The notes beneath the pieces are model-generated. The model was not told where the DNA came from, ran no database searches, and was given only the letters and a program-made list of their open reading frames with translations. From the NCBI RefSeq assembly GCF_014203155.1, contig NZ_JACHIK010000005.1, positions 153,780 through 217,779 of the forward strand: DNA of 64,000 nt, in the 5' to 3' direction. The DNA is from Shinella fusca (GTDB lineage: Bacteria; Pseudomonadota; Alphaproteobacteria; Rhizobiales; Rhizobiaceae). Shown here in pieces: positions 55,808-64,000 of this stretch (position 1 is the stretch's first letter; each line of letters opens with the position of its first letter). A program made the translations under genes and the position numbers.

Positions 55808-56048
55808 CCGAACTGATGAATACCCCATACCCGTTAACTGGCACCCCATGTCCGTGAACCAGAGGCATTGTCTGCGGCGCGGCGCGAACTTTGGCACAAA
55901 TTTGCACTAGCTTTGGCACACGAAAACAAAGCGCCACTTATCTGAACGACCAAATCAAGGCGCGAAGAGCGCGAGATGCGGGCACCGGCAAATGATTGGG
56001 TGGAGCCCGTCAGGGTTTCTCCTTGGCGAAGAGAATCCGACAGGCAGA
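55808..56048. other. Backbone junction with a short direct repeat
   Basis: Gap between attR and the leuA terminator. CTTTGGCACA occurs at 55889-55898 and 55911-55920 (22-bp period) around GCACAAATTTGC. It may be a scar or arm-site remnant of an older integration at the same tRNA. No gene is recognised. Confidence 0.4.
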
Positions 56049-56078
56049 TTACGGCCAGGCCCGAAAGCCTGGCCGTAA
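56049..56078 (-). terminator. Terminator of leuA
   Basis: 12-bp perfect stem TTACGGCCAGGC / GCCTGGCCGTAA with a 6-base loop, 8 bases past the leuA stop on the minus strand. Confidence 0.8.
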
Positions 56079-56085
56079 AGGCAGC

Positions 56086-57756
56086 TCAGCCGTTGCTGGC
56101 GGCGCTGAGTACGGCCTTGACCGAAGCCGTGGCGATATCCTCGTCGATACCAACGCCGAAAATCTTGCGGCCGTCGCGAGTGCGGCATTCGAGATAGGCG
56201 ACGGCCTGGGAATCCGTGCCGCGTTTCAGGGCATGTTCGTGATAGTCGACCACGTCGAGCGCGACACCACAGCCTTCTTCCAGTGCAGAGACGGCGCTGG
56301 AGATCAGACCGTTGCCGCGACCCGTGATCGCGATCTCGCGGCCTTTGTGGCGGATGCGTCCGGAAAAGACGCGCTGGTTCCCGGCTTTTCGCGAACGTCC
56401 ATCGTGATAGCCGAGCAGCTCGAACTCCTGCGGGCCGGTCAGATGGTAAGCCTCTTCGAAGATCGACCAGATCATCGCGGCCGTGATTTCCTTGCCGCTG
56501 CCGTCAGCGAACGCCTGGACACGACGGCTGAGATCGATCTGGAGCGGCCGCGGCAGTTTCAGGCCCTTGTCCCGTTCGACCACCCAGGCGATACCGCCCT
56601 TGCCGGACTGGCTGTTGACGCGAATGACCGCCTCATAGGTCTCGCCGATATCTGCCGGATCGACCGGCAGATAGGGCATCTCCCACATGCCGTCGTTGCG
56701 CTGCCCGTGGGCGGTGAACCCCTTTCGGATCGCGTCCTGATGCGAGCCGGAAAAGGCGGTGTGCACGAGTTCGCCGGCATAGGGATGGCGCGGATGCACG
56801 GGCAATCCGTTGCAATGCTCGACGGTCTTCACGACGTCACGGATCGCCGGGAAATAGAGCTTCGGATCGATCCCCTGCGTGTAGAAGTTCAAGGCCAGCG
56901 TCACGAGATCGACATTGCCGGTCCGCTCGCCATTGCCGAACAGGCAACCCTCGACGCGATCCGCACCGGCAAGCAATGCCTGCTCGGCCGCTGCCACGGC
57001 CGTTCCCCGGTCGTTGTGCGGATGAACGCTGATGACCACCGCATCGCGGCGCGAGATATTGCGGCAGAACCACTCGATCTGGTCGGCATAGACATTCGGG
57101 GTCGCCACCTCGACCGTCGCCGGCAGGTTGAGGATCGCGGGGCGTTCGGGTGTCGGCTGCCAGACGTCCAGCACCCGTTCGCAAATCTCGAGCGCGAAAT
57201 CAGGCTCCGTGAAGCAGAAGGTCTCCGGCGAATATTCGAAGGTCCAGTCGGTTTCAGGCCGCTTCAGGCTTTCCTCCAGCATCGCGGTGACGCCGGTGAC
57301 GGCCAGATCGACGATCTCATGCCGCTCCATTCCGAAGACGACGCGGCGGAACAGCGGAGCCGTTGCGTTGTAGAGATGGACGATCGCCTGTCGCGTCCCC
57401 TCCAGCGATTCAAAGGTGCGGGCAATCAGATCCCTGCGGGATTGGGTGAGCACCTGGATCGTCACGTCGTCAGGAATCCGGTCGTCTTCGATCAGGGCAC
57501 GCACGAAGTCGAATTCGGTCTGCGACGCCGATGGGAAGGCGATCTCGATTTCCTTGAAGCCGACGGCGAGCAGCATGTCGTAGAAGCGCAGCTTGCGTTC
57601 GACATCCATCGGATCGGCAAGCGCCTGATTGCCGTCGCGCAGATCGGTGGACAGCCAGCGGGGCGCTTTCGTGAGCCGGTTGGACGGCCACTTGCGATCG
57701 TGCAACTCGATGGGAGAAACGAAAGGACGATACTTGATTTCAGGATTGGTCAACAT
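56086..57756 (-). CDS. leuA: 2-isopropylmalate synthase
   Basis: 556 residues from the ATG at 57754-57756 ([15 protein letters not shown]). Seen: the DRE-TIM barrel [15 protein letters not shown], metal-binding [33 protein letters not shown], and the C-terminal leucine-binding LeuA dimer domain ([40 protein letters not shown]). It condenses acetyl-CoA with 2-ketoisovalerate, the first committed step to leucine. The length and the [13 protein letters not shown] start place it in the yeast/actinobacterial-like long class. It stands alone; a candidate leader lies upstream. Confidence 0.94.
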   Translation of the reverse strand: MLTNPEIKYRPFVSPIELHDRKWPSNRLTKAPRWLSTDLRDGNQALADPMDVERKLRFYDMLLAVGFKEIEIAFPSASQTEFDFVRALIEDDRIPDDVTIQVLTQSRRDLIARTFESLEGTRQAIVHLYNATAPLFRRVVFGMERHEIVDLAVTGVTAMLEESLKRPETDWTFEYSPETFCFTEPDFALEICERVLDVWQPTPERPAILNLPATVEVATPNVYADQIEWFCRNISRRDAVVISVHPHNDRGTAVAAAEQALLAGADRVEGCLFGNGERTGNVDLVTLALNFYTQGIDPKLYFPAIRDVVKTVEHCNGLPVHPRHPYAGELVHTAFSGSHQDAIRKGFTAHGQRNDGMWEMPYLPVDPADIGETYEAVIRVNSQSGKGGIAWVVERDKGLKLPRPLQIDLSRRVQAFADGSGKEITAAMIWSIFEEAYHLTGPQEFELLGYHDGRSRKAGNQRVFSGRIRHKGREIAITGRGNGLISSAVSALEEGCGVALDVVDYHEHALKRGTDSQAVAYLECRTRDGRKIFGVGIDEDIATASVKAVLSAASNG

Positions 57757-57807
57757 GGTGTGATCCGTTGCGATGCGTTGCGTGAGGGATTCGGCACGGC
57801 CGACTAC

Positions 57808-57868
57808 GGTCGCCGGGAAGCCGTCAGGCCCGACGACCGCCGGTAAGTCGCAGCGCAAGGGAAATCAC
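57808..57868 (-). promoter_or_regulatory. Candidate leucine leader peptide and hairpin upstream of leuA
   Basis: A short minus-strand ORF (GTG at 57866-57868 to TGA at 57824-57826) reads [14 protein letters not shown], with three Leu codons within five. A 10-bp stem-loop (57808-57838, one G-U pair) overlaps its end. This is the layout of a leucine attenuator, but the ribosome site is poor and no T-run is seen. Intergenic 57757-58065 otherwise holds nothing recognised. Confidence 0.4.
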
Positions 57869-58065
57869 CGAAGAGGGAAGCGGTTGGGCCACGCGCGCAA
57901 CGACAACGCCGAATGCCGCGGAATGCGGCACGTCGATGCGGTCAATGGGGCGATTGCGGGCGGACACCTGACGAGAACTTCCTGCTGGCGAATGGCCTAC
58001 CTTAGCTACCGCGAAATTGACATTCTAACGCCGAACGATCATTGATCGTCGCGAAAGGATCAGTC

Positions 58066-58809
58066 TTGAAGAACGGTGTGAGCATTACGGACGAAATCGC
58101 CGTCATCGCGCATGACGGACACCGCTTTTCGGGCCCGAGGCACAGTCACGAACAGGCTCAGCTTCTCTATGCGGTCAGCGGGGTCGTATCGATCAAGACG
58201 GATCAGGGCACCTGGGTCGTCCCGCCAAGCCGGGCCGTCTGGCTTCCGCCGAGGCTCGATCACGAAACGTCGAGCCATGCGGGCGTGAAATTCCGGTCGC
58301 TTCTGATCGACACCCGCGAAATGCGAGGACTTCCCGACGAATGCCTCGTCGTGGCGATCACGCCTCTCCTGCGGGAATTGATCCTGAAGCTCGCCGACCT
58401 TGCCGAGAACCCCGGAAGCCGGGACAGGACGGACGCCGTCGTCAGGTTGCTTCTGATGGAGCTTTCTTTCCAGCCAGCGCAGCCACTCAATCTGCCGACG
58501 CCGAAGCATCCCGGGCTGGCGCAGATCTGCGAGCGCTTGCGTAACGATCTGACGGAAACCCTCTCCGTTGAAGGCGCCGCCGCCTTACTCCACATGAGCC
58601 GAGCGACCTTCATGCGGCTGTTCAAGCGTGAAACCGGCGTGAGTTTCGGGCACTGGCGCCAACAAGCCCGAATGCTCGCTGCCTTGGCGATGCTGGCCGA
58701 AGGCAGGAGCGTCCTCGATGTCGCTTTTGAATGTGGCTACAATAGCCCGAGTGCCTTTTCCGCCATGTTCCGCCGATCGCTCGGGTGTTCACCCAGCGCT
58801 TACTTTTGA
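58066..58809 (+). CDS. AraC-family transcriptional regulator with cupin sensor
   Basis: 247 residues from a TTG at 58066, 6 bases after AAAGGA; a TTG at 58042 and a GTG at 58078 are alternatives. N-terminal cupin (GPRHSHEQAQLLYAVSGVVSI ... VVPPSRAVWLPP), then two helix-turn-helix units (LSVEGAAALLHMSRATFMRLF and SVLDVAFECGYNSPSAFSAMF). This is the AraC/XylS architecture with a small-ligand cupin. It is divergent from leuA. The target is unknown; the gene upstream of the adhesin may not be linked. Confidence 0.88.
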   Translation: MKNGVSITDEIAVIAHDGHRFSGPRHSHEQAQLLYAVSGVVSIKTDQGTWVVPPSRAVWLPPRLDHETSSHAGVKFRSLLIDTREMRGLPDECLVVAITPLLRELILKLADLAENPGSRDRTDAVVRLLLMELSFQPAQPLNLPTPKHPGLAQICERLRNDLTETLSVEGAAALLHMSRATFMRLFKRETGVSFGHWRQQARMLAALAMLAEGRSVLDVAFECGYNSPSAFSAMFRRSLGCSPSAYF

Positions 58810-58936
58810 ACCAAGCCCTCAGATCAGGCGACTACCCCGCGATGGGCAGTTGGCTGCAGGCTGGCGCGGCGAGACTTCAGTAGCGCATGGAGTTGTGAAT
58901 GCGGCGGCATAAGTTAACCAATCGTAAAAAAGCCGG

Positions 58937-58954
58937 TCGGGCTATATAGCCCGA
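58937..58954. promoter_or_regulatory. 18-bp perfect palindrome before the adhesin gene
   Basis: TCGGGCTATATAGCCCGA, 81 bases before the adhesin ATG. The upstream A-run could make it a terminator on the minus strand; otherwise it could be an operator for the adhesin. Confidence 0.5.
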
Positions 58955-59034
58955 TATATGGCACTCGATGCCGCGCTATTGATTGGCCAAAAAATCCGTG
59001 GCTTGACTAACGCTATTGTAGAAGGGGTTTGGCT

Positions 59035-62000
59035 ATGACCACCGAGGGCTTTATCGAGAATTCGTACGTTTCCAACGTTTCGCTTGAAGATGGCGAGCGC
59101 CCGGTGGCGTTCCCTGGCGAAGCAACAGGGTTTGAGGTTCAGCACCTGGCGCAGGCCGAGACGCAGCAGAATCCTGCAGCCGTGGGACAGCAGGGCGTCC
59201 ACACCGTCGCGATTGAAGACAATATCGTCAAGCTGCCCGCGGGCACCTCCATCGAACAGGTCGAGATCGACGGCGACAATCTCATTCTCGTCCAGCCGGA
59301 CGGCAGCCGCATCGTCATCGAGCACGCCGCCCTGCACGTTCCCACCTTCGTCATCGACGATGTCGAGATTCCGCAGGAAGCCCTGGTCGCCGCGCTCGAG
59401 GCGAGTAACATCAACGTCGCGGCCGGCCCGGACGGCACGCTGACAGCATCGGCAGCTGGTAACTCCAGTGCCGGCGGCAACTTCTCCGAAGCCGTCCCCG
59501 GCATCGGCGACGCTGGCCCGGCGATCGACCTCCTGCCCCCGACGGCGCTGCAGTTCGGCACGCTGGAGGAAGAAATCCTGCTGCCGGCCTTTACCAACAG
59601 CGGGCCGTCCATCAGCCTTGACGGCAATGCCAGCGGCAGTGCCGGCGGCATCGCGCTCAGCGATCAAACCGTTTACGAATCCTATCTGCCGAACGGATCG
59701 GCACGGTGGTCTCCCGGCGGCATGATGTCGCTCAGCGAGGGTGGCGAGCAGAACCCGCAGGAAGGGATCGACCTCTCCCGGGCGACGGGCACCTTCACCA
59801 TTTCCGACCCGGATGGCCTCAGCGACATCGCCAGCGTCACCATCAACGGCACGCCCTATTCGCTCGCTGCCCTTGAGGGGCTGGTGATCCAGGGCGCCTA
59901 TGGTGAAATGAAGATCCTCAGCTTCGACGCCGCCACGGGGCAAGCGACCTACAGCTACACGCTGAAGGAGGCCTTCCACAGCACCAACGGCGACAAATCG
60001 CCGGATATCGAACAGGACAAGGACATCTTCACCCTGACCATCACGGACAGGGGCGGCCTCAGCGCCTCGGCAAGCCTGCGCATCGACATCGTGGACGACA
60101 AGCCGGAAGTCGTGCTGAGAGAGTCTGAGGTGGTTCCGTCTGCCGAGGTGGACGAGACGGTTCTCGGTAAGGTCGCGACGTTCGAGGCGCACGCGCTGTT
60201 CCCGGAAGGCAGCTTCCATTTCGGTGCCGACCTTGAGGGATCGGTTGGCTACAAGCTGGTGCTTTCGGGTGGATCGGTCGGCTCCGGCCTGTTCGCGCAT
60301 GGCGAGGACGGTGCGAAGGGTGCCGAGATCATGCTGACGCAGGACGGTGACACCATCACCGGTTCGGTGAACGGCAAGACGTACTTCACCATTACCCTCG
60401 ACGAGCACAACACGGTAATACTCGAACAAAAGAATGCTATCTGGCATCCGGAACGCCCGAACGATCCCAATGACAAGGTGAGCCTGGAACTGCACACCGA
60501 GGGCGCGTCGCTGCAATTGGTGGCGACCATTACCGACGGCGACGGCGACAGCGATTCTGAAGGGATCGAACTCGGCAACGGCGGGTTCTTCTCGTTCAGG
60601 GATGACGGGCCGAGCGTTGAGGTCGGCGATGTGGACGATAGCGGCATCCAACTCGTGACGAAGGACGCGGAAACGGTTAACGGCGCCGAAAGCACGGCGG
60701 AGGAAGACCTCGGCGCTACATTCGCGCAGGCGTTCCGTAGTGCGGTCAAGGAGACCTACGGCGCGGACGAAAACGGTTCCGTTACCGTGTCGGGCTACAA
60801 GCTGACGGTCGACAGCCCGGAGTCCGGTCTGACGATCCATGGCAAGGCGATCACGCTTGAGCTGGACGGCGGCGATGTCGTGGGTAAGGCGGAGGGCTAC
60901 GGCAACGTCCTGCGCATTCACGTGGATGCCGGGACCGGCCACGTCACGCTGACGCAGTACCATCAGATCGATCATGCCAAGGGCAGCGACCTTACCTTCC
61001 TCGGTAACGACAAGGTGACGCTCTCCGCAACCGCGACGGTAACCGACGGCGACGGCGACACAGTGACGGCGCCGGTCTCGACCGACCTCGGCGACAATAT
61101 CGGCTTTAAAGATGCCGGCCCGACAGTCAGCATCACGCCGAGCGCGAATTTCGGCGTCACACATGACGAAAGCCCGCTGCCGCAGAGCAAGGGCTTCCCC
61201 ATTTACGGCGACGCCGACGATATCCTCTACACGCCGGTCTTCAACAATGTCGCCAATCCGGGCAACGACCCCGACGTGCTGGGATCTGTCCTCGGCTACG
61301 CCCGCAGCAGCGGCCCTGCATTCTCCGTGACAGCCGACTATGGCGCCGACGGCGCGGCGGCGAGCGGCGCGAAGGTGTTCTCGCTGACATTGATCCCGGC
61401 TGCCGGGGGCGACAAGGTCGATTCCGGCGTCGAGACGACGGATCATCGTGCGATCTACCTGCAGAAGGAAGGCGACCTGATCGTCGGCCGGTATGACGAC
61501 GGCGCTCCGGGCGCGGACCCGGCCGCATTCGCCATTCACATCGATCCGGCCACCGGCGTCGTGTCCGTGGTCCAGTACATGTCGCTGGCGCATGGCAATG
61601 CCGCCGATTCGGACGACGAGATTTCCCTGGCCGCCGGCAAGATACAGGCCACCGTCACGATCACGGACTTCGACGGTGATACGGACAGCAAATCCGCGGA
61701 TATCGGCGGCGCAATCCGCTTCCAGGACGACGGTCCCGAGATCACGCTCGTCTGGAAGGGCTACGGCGTGACCGCGGACGAAACGATCGGCAATCAGAAA
61801 GATGACGTGGACGGCCCGTTGCAGGCCTTCACCAAGGTTAACGGTGACCCCGTTGATGGTCTCAACCCCGGCAGCGACCCGGATCGCGGCGGCAAGCCAC
61901 TTGCCTTCGCGACCGCACCTGGAGCCGCGATCCACTACATCGCGGATTTCGGTTCGGATGGCGCTGCCACCACGAAGGCGGTGACCTATTCGCTGGGCCT

Positions 62001-64000
62001 CAAGGGTGACGGGGTCTATTCCGGCCTCATGACCACGGCGGGCGAGAAAATTTTCCTCTATACGCTGCAAAACGGCGCCGACACGCTGATTGTCGGCCGC
62101 GTCGGCGGCGAAAATGGTCCGGCCGCCATCGCGCTTGCCATCGATTCGGCGAGCGGCCAGGTTTCCGTTGTCGAATACCTGTCGCTGCAGCATAACCTCA
62201 ATAGCAACAACGCCAACGACATGATCTCGCTTGCGGACGGCACCGTCCGGGCGATCGTCACCGTCACGGACGGCGACGGCGACAAGGACACGGCCTCCGT
62301 CGACATCTCCGGCAACATCAGCTTCCGCGACGACGGCCCGAGCTTCACGGTGAGCGCGAACGGAGAGGACACGCTTAAGGCGATCAAGCTCAATCTCGAC
62401 GAGACGGTCGAGCGGGCGCCCGACGCCTATAAACCCGGCGAAGGCGAATCGAACGATGGTGCGCCGAACGGCGTGCTGGACGACACCTCCAACAAGACGG
62501 TGACGTACACGACCGACACCACATCGACGAAGCAGATCGGCCATCTGGAAACGGCATCCAATGCCGTGGCCAACCTCTTCACGACGTCGGCGGTCGAATA
62601 CGGCGCCGACGGAGCGGCGGCAAACAACCCGCTTTCCTCGAGCTACAGCTTCGTCTGGACGTCCAACCAGTCCGGGCAGCCAGCCGAGACCAAGCTCGTC
62701 GTCACCGCCTCGGGTGACCTTGCAGGAACGTCCGAGGCAGGCAGAACCGTCTGGCTGAGCATCGAGAACGGCCAGATCATTGGGAAGATCGGACACAACC
62801 CGACAGGCAAGGCCGATGACTATGTCGCCTTCCGCATCTCGCTGAACACGAGCGACCCGGCGAACCCGAAGATCGTGGTCGATCAGTTCCTGCCGATCGC
62901 CCATGGCAATACGAGCCTTTACGACGAGGCGATTTCGCTTCTCATGAAAGACAATCAGGGCATCAGCCTTCAACTGTCCGTGACGGCGACGGATGGCGAC
63001 AACGACACCGTTACCCATACGTCCAAGGTGCCGTTGATCGGCAAGGACTCATCGTTCCTCTCCTTCGACGACGACGGCCCGACGGCGGTGAACGACAGCG
63101 CCACGCAGGTGGCCGGTGACGAGAACAAGCCGGTTACGGTCGACGTCAAGAGCAATGACGCTCAGGGCGCCGACGGGGTCGATTGGGATAACATCCCGTC
63201 CGGCTCGGTGACCAGCACGACACCGATGAACGGCTCCAACCCGGCGGCCGGCTCGCTGGTCTACAACGGCAACGGCACGTTCACCTACACGCCCGGTGCG
63301 GGCGAGCAGGGCACCGTCACCTTCGATTACACGATCAAGGATGGCGACGGTGACACCTCGACGGCGACGGTGACGATCACGCTGGCGCAGGATTCGACAC
63401 CGCTCGTGACGGTCAACAACCCGGTCGCAGTGGTCGACGAGGACGGGCTGACCGGTGCGAACGCGGATGGTAACCCGCTGCGTCCGGGCGAAATGGCCTC
63501 GACGGGAAGCGCCTCCTACACGGGCACGATCACGGTCGGCTATGGCCACGACGTGCCGGGCACCCCGCTGAATGCGATCAAGCTGCTGACGACGGGGCTG
63601 GATGGCCAGCTCGACGCCCTTGGCGGACATGTGACCTGGGCGCTGTCGTCCAACGGCCGCACGCTGACAGGCTCGGTGGGTGGCATAACGGTCGTGACCA
63701 TCGCCATCACCGCCGCGTCCGGCCCGACGACCGCCGGCGCGGTGACCTACACCTACCAGGTGACGCTGGCCGAGGAGGTCAAGCATCTCGCGGCGAATGG
63801 TGAGAACACCTTCACCCTCTCCAACGTCGCCTTCACGGTCACTGACAGCGACAACGACACCGCGCCCGGCTCCTTCAACGTCCAGATCGTCGATGACGTT
63901 CCGACGGCGGTGAACGACAGCGCCACGCAGGTGGCCGGTGACGAGAACAAGCCGGTTACGGTCGACGTCAAGAGCAATGACGCTCAGGGCGCCGACGGGG
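59035..64000 (+). CDS. Giant type I-secreted RTX/VCBS-like adhesin (N-terminal part; 3' end outside window)
   Basis: At least 1,655 residues, ATG at 59035 with GAAGGGG ~8 bases upstream. There is no signal peptide, as usual for type I secretion, and the Ca-binding C-terminus would lie outside. Residues ~30-110 (IVKLPAGTSIEQVEIDGDNLILVQPDGSRIVI) resemble the N-terminal retention-type module; Ala/Gly-rich NVAAGPDG and TASAAGNSSAGGNF could hold a LapG-like cleavage site. The rest is tandem Ig-like or T1SS-143/DUF5801-type domains marked by VTDGDGD...DDGP, and later a VCBS-type unit with DSATQVAGDENKPVTVDV, repeated at a 274-residue (822-bp) period. It likely mediates surface or host adhesion. 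Confidence 0.88.
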   Translation, partial: MTTEGFIENSYVSNVSLEDGERPVAFPGEATGFEVQHLAQAETQQNPAAVGQQGVHTVAIEDNIVKLPAGTSIEQVEIDGDNLILVQPDGSRIVIEHAALHVPTFVIDDVEIPQEALVAALEASNINVAAGPDGTLTASAAGNSSAGGNFSEAVPGIGDAGPAIDLLPPTALQFGTLEEEILLPAFTNSGPSISLDGNASGSAGGIALSDQTVYESYLPNGSARWSPGGMMSLSEGGEQNPQEGIDLSRATGTFTISDPDGLSDIASVTINGTPYSLAALEGLVIQGAYGEMKILSFDAATGQATYSYTLKEAFHSTNGDKSPDIEQDKDIFTLTITDRGGLSASASLRIDIVDDKPEVVLRESEVVPSAEVDETVLGKVATFEAHALFPEGSFHFGADLEGSVGYKLVLSGGSVGSGLFAHGEDGAKGAEIMLTQDGDTITGSVNGKTYFTITLDEHNTVILEQKNAIWHPERPNDPNDKVSLELHTEGASLQLVATITDGDGDSDSEGIELGNGGFFSFRDDGPSVEVGDVDDSGIQLVTKDAETVNGAESTAEEDLGATFAQAFRSAVKETYGADENGSVTVSGYKLTVDSPESGLTIHGKAITLELDGGDVVGKAEGYGNVLRIHVDAGTGHVTLTQYHQIDHAKGSDLTFLGNDKVTLSATATVTDGDGDTVTAPVSTDLGDNIGFKDAGPTVSITPSANFGVTHDESPLPQSKGFPIYGDADDILYTPVFNNVANPGNDPDVLGSVLGYARSSGPAFSVTADYGADGAAASGAKVFSLTLIPAAGGDKVDSGVETTDHRAIYLQKEGDLIVGRYDDGAPGADPAAFAIHIDPATGVVSVVQYMSLAHGNAADSDDEISLAAGKIQATVTITDFDGDTDSKSADIGGAIRFQDDGPEITLVWKGYGVTADETIGNQKDDVDGPLQAFTKVNGDPVDGLNPGSDPDRGGKPLAFATAPGAAIHYIADFGSDGAATTKAVTYSLGLKGDGVYSGLMTTAGEKIFLYTLQNGADTLIVGRVGGENGPAAIALAIDSASGQVSVVEYLSLQHNLNSNNANDMISLADGTVRAIVTVTDGDGDKDTASVDISGNISFRDDGPSFTVSANGEDTLKAIKLNLDETVERAPDAYKPGEGESNDGAPNGVLDDTSNKTVTYTTDTTSTKQIGHLETASNAVANLFTTSAVEYGADGAAANNPLSSSYSFVWTSNQSGQPAETKLVVTASGDLAGTSEAGRTVWLSIENGQIIGKIGHNPTGKADDYVAFRISLNTSDPANPKIVVDQFLPIAHGNTSLYDEAISLLMKDNQGISLQLSVTATDGDNDTVTHTSKVPLIGKDSSFLSFDDDGPTAVNDSATQVAGDENKPVTVDVKSNDAQGADGVDWDNIPSGSVTSTTPMNGSNPAAGSLVYNGNGTFTYTPGAGEQGTVTFDYTIKDGDGDTSTATVTITLAQDSTPLVTVNNPVAVVDEDGLTGANADGNPLRPGEMASTGSASYTGTITVGYGHDVPGTPLNAIKLLTTGLDGQLDALGGHVTWALSSNGRTLTGSVGGITVVTIAITAASGPTTAGAVTYTYQVTLAEEVKHLAANGENTFTLSNVAFTVTDSDNDTAPGSFNVQIVDDVPTAVNDSATQVAGDENKPVTVDVKSNDAQGADG
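63079..64000 (+). repeat. Long exact direct repeat inside the adhesin gene
   Basis: 63901-64000 repeats 63079-63178 base for base, an offset of 822 bp (274 codons). The repeat continues past the window edge. It is a recent duplication or gene-conversion tract of the VCBS-like unit. Confidence 0.9.

Noticed and set aside
58942..63018. A 1,358-codon minus-strand ORF
   Set aside because: It is antisense to the giant adhesin and made by the repeat's codon bias; no ribosome site or family resemblance.

Overview
The window is a high-GC alphaproteobacterial chromosome segment, most likely from a member of the Rhizobiaceae (Rhizobium, Agrobacterium, Ensifer or Shinella). The reasons are the chvE-gguA-gguB-gguC sugar-transport locus with a divergent gbpR-type regulator, a RIME-like intergenic palindrome, a rhizobial-type flagellin and the overall gene neighbours. 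I cannot fix genus or species from the sequence alone.

Region 1 (1-33080) is ordinary backbone. It holds an allantoinase cut by the window edge, a divergent MnmC-oxidoreductase-like/MnmD pair, a large PAS-rich hybrid histidine kinase, an MttB-family methyltransferase, an RhlE helicase, and the ATP-grasp/alpha-E/transglutaminase operon. Two sugar loci follow. The first is chvE-gguABC with an arabinonate-type dehydratase and a semialdehyde dehydrogenase, which together look like uptake plus the lower steps of non-phosphorylative L-arabinose oxidation. The second is a xylose-type ABC transporter (xylF-xylH-xylG) with a divergent ROK repressor and a clear palindromic operator. An inositol dehydrogenase lies between them.

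Region 2 (33112-55807) is a roughly 22.7-kb integrated genomic island. It sits in the 3' half of a tRNA-Arg(CCG) gene. A tyrosine integrase lies just inside the left end, a 46-bp copy of the tRNA 3' half forms attR, and paired TAGC(G/T)CAG repeats at both ends look like integrase arm sites. Its genes look lower in GC than the flanks. Cargo includes a long flagellin, an HUH-type replication initiator, orphan parts of an SsuA/SsuC-type transporter, a divergent pair made of a TGT/DpdA-like base-exchange enzyme and a large protein with a C-terminal glycosyltransferase-like domain, a second small tyrosine recombinase, a nucleoid-protein-like (NA37) gene overlapping a RelA/SpoT-domain gene, and a DNA-cytosine methyltransferase with Vsr and McrBC-like restriction subunits. 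The right half reads as a defence or DNA-modification island. The TGT-like/glycosyltransferase pair is the best candidate for an undescribed system.

Region 3 (55808-64000) returns to backbone: leuA (2-isopropylmalate synthase) with a possible leucine leader peptide, an AraC-family regulator, and the first 1,655 codons of a giant repeat-rich type I-secreted adhesin that runs off the right edge.
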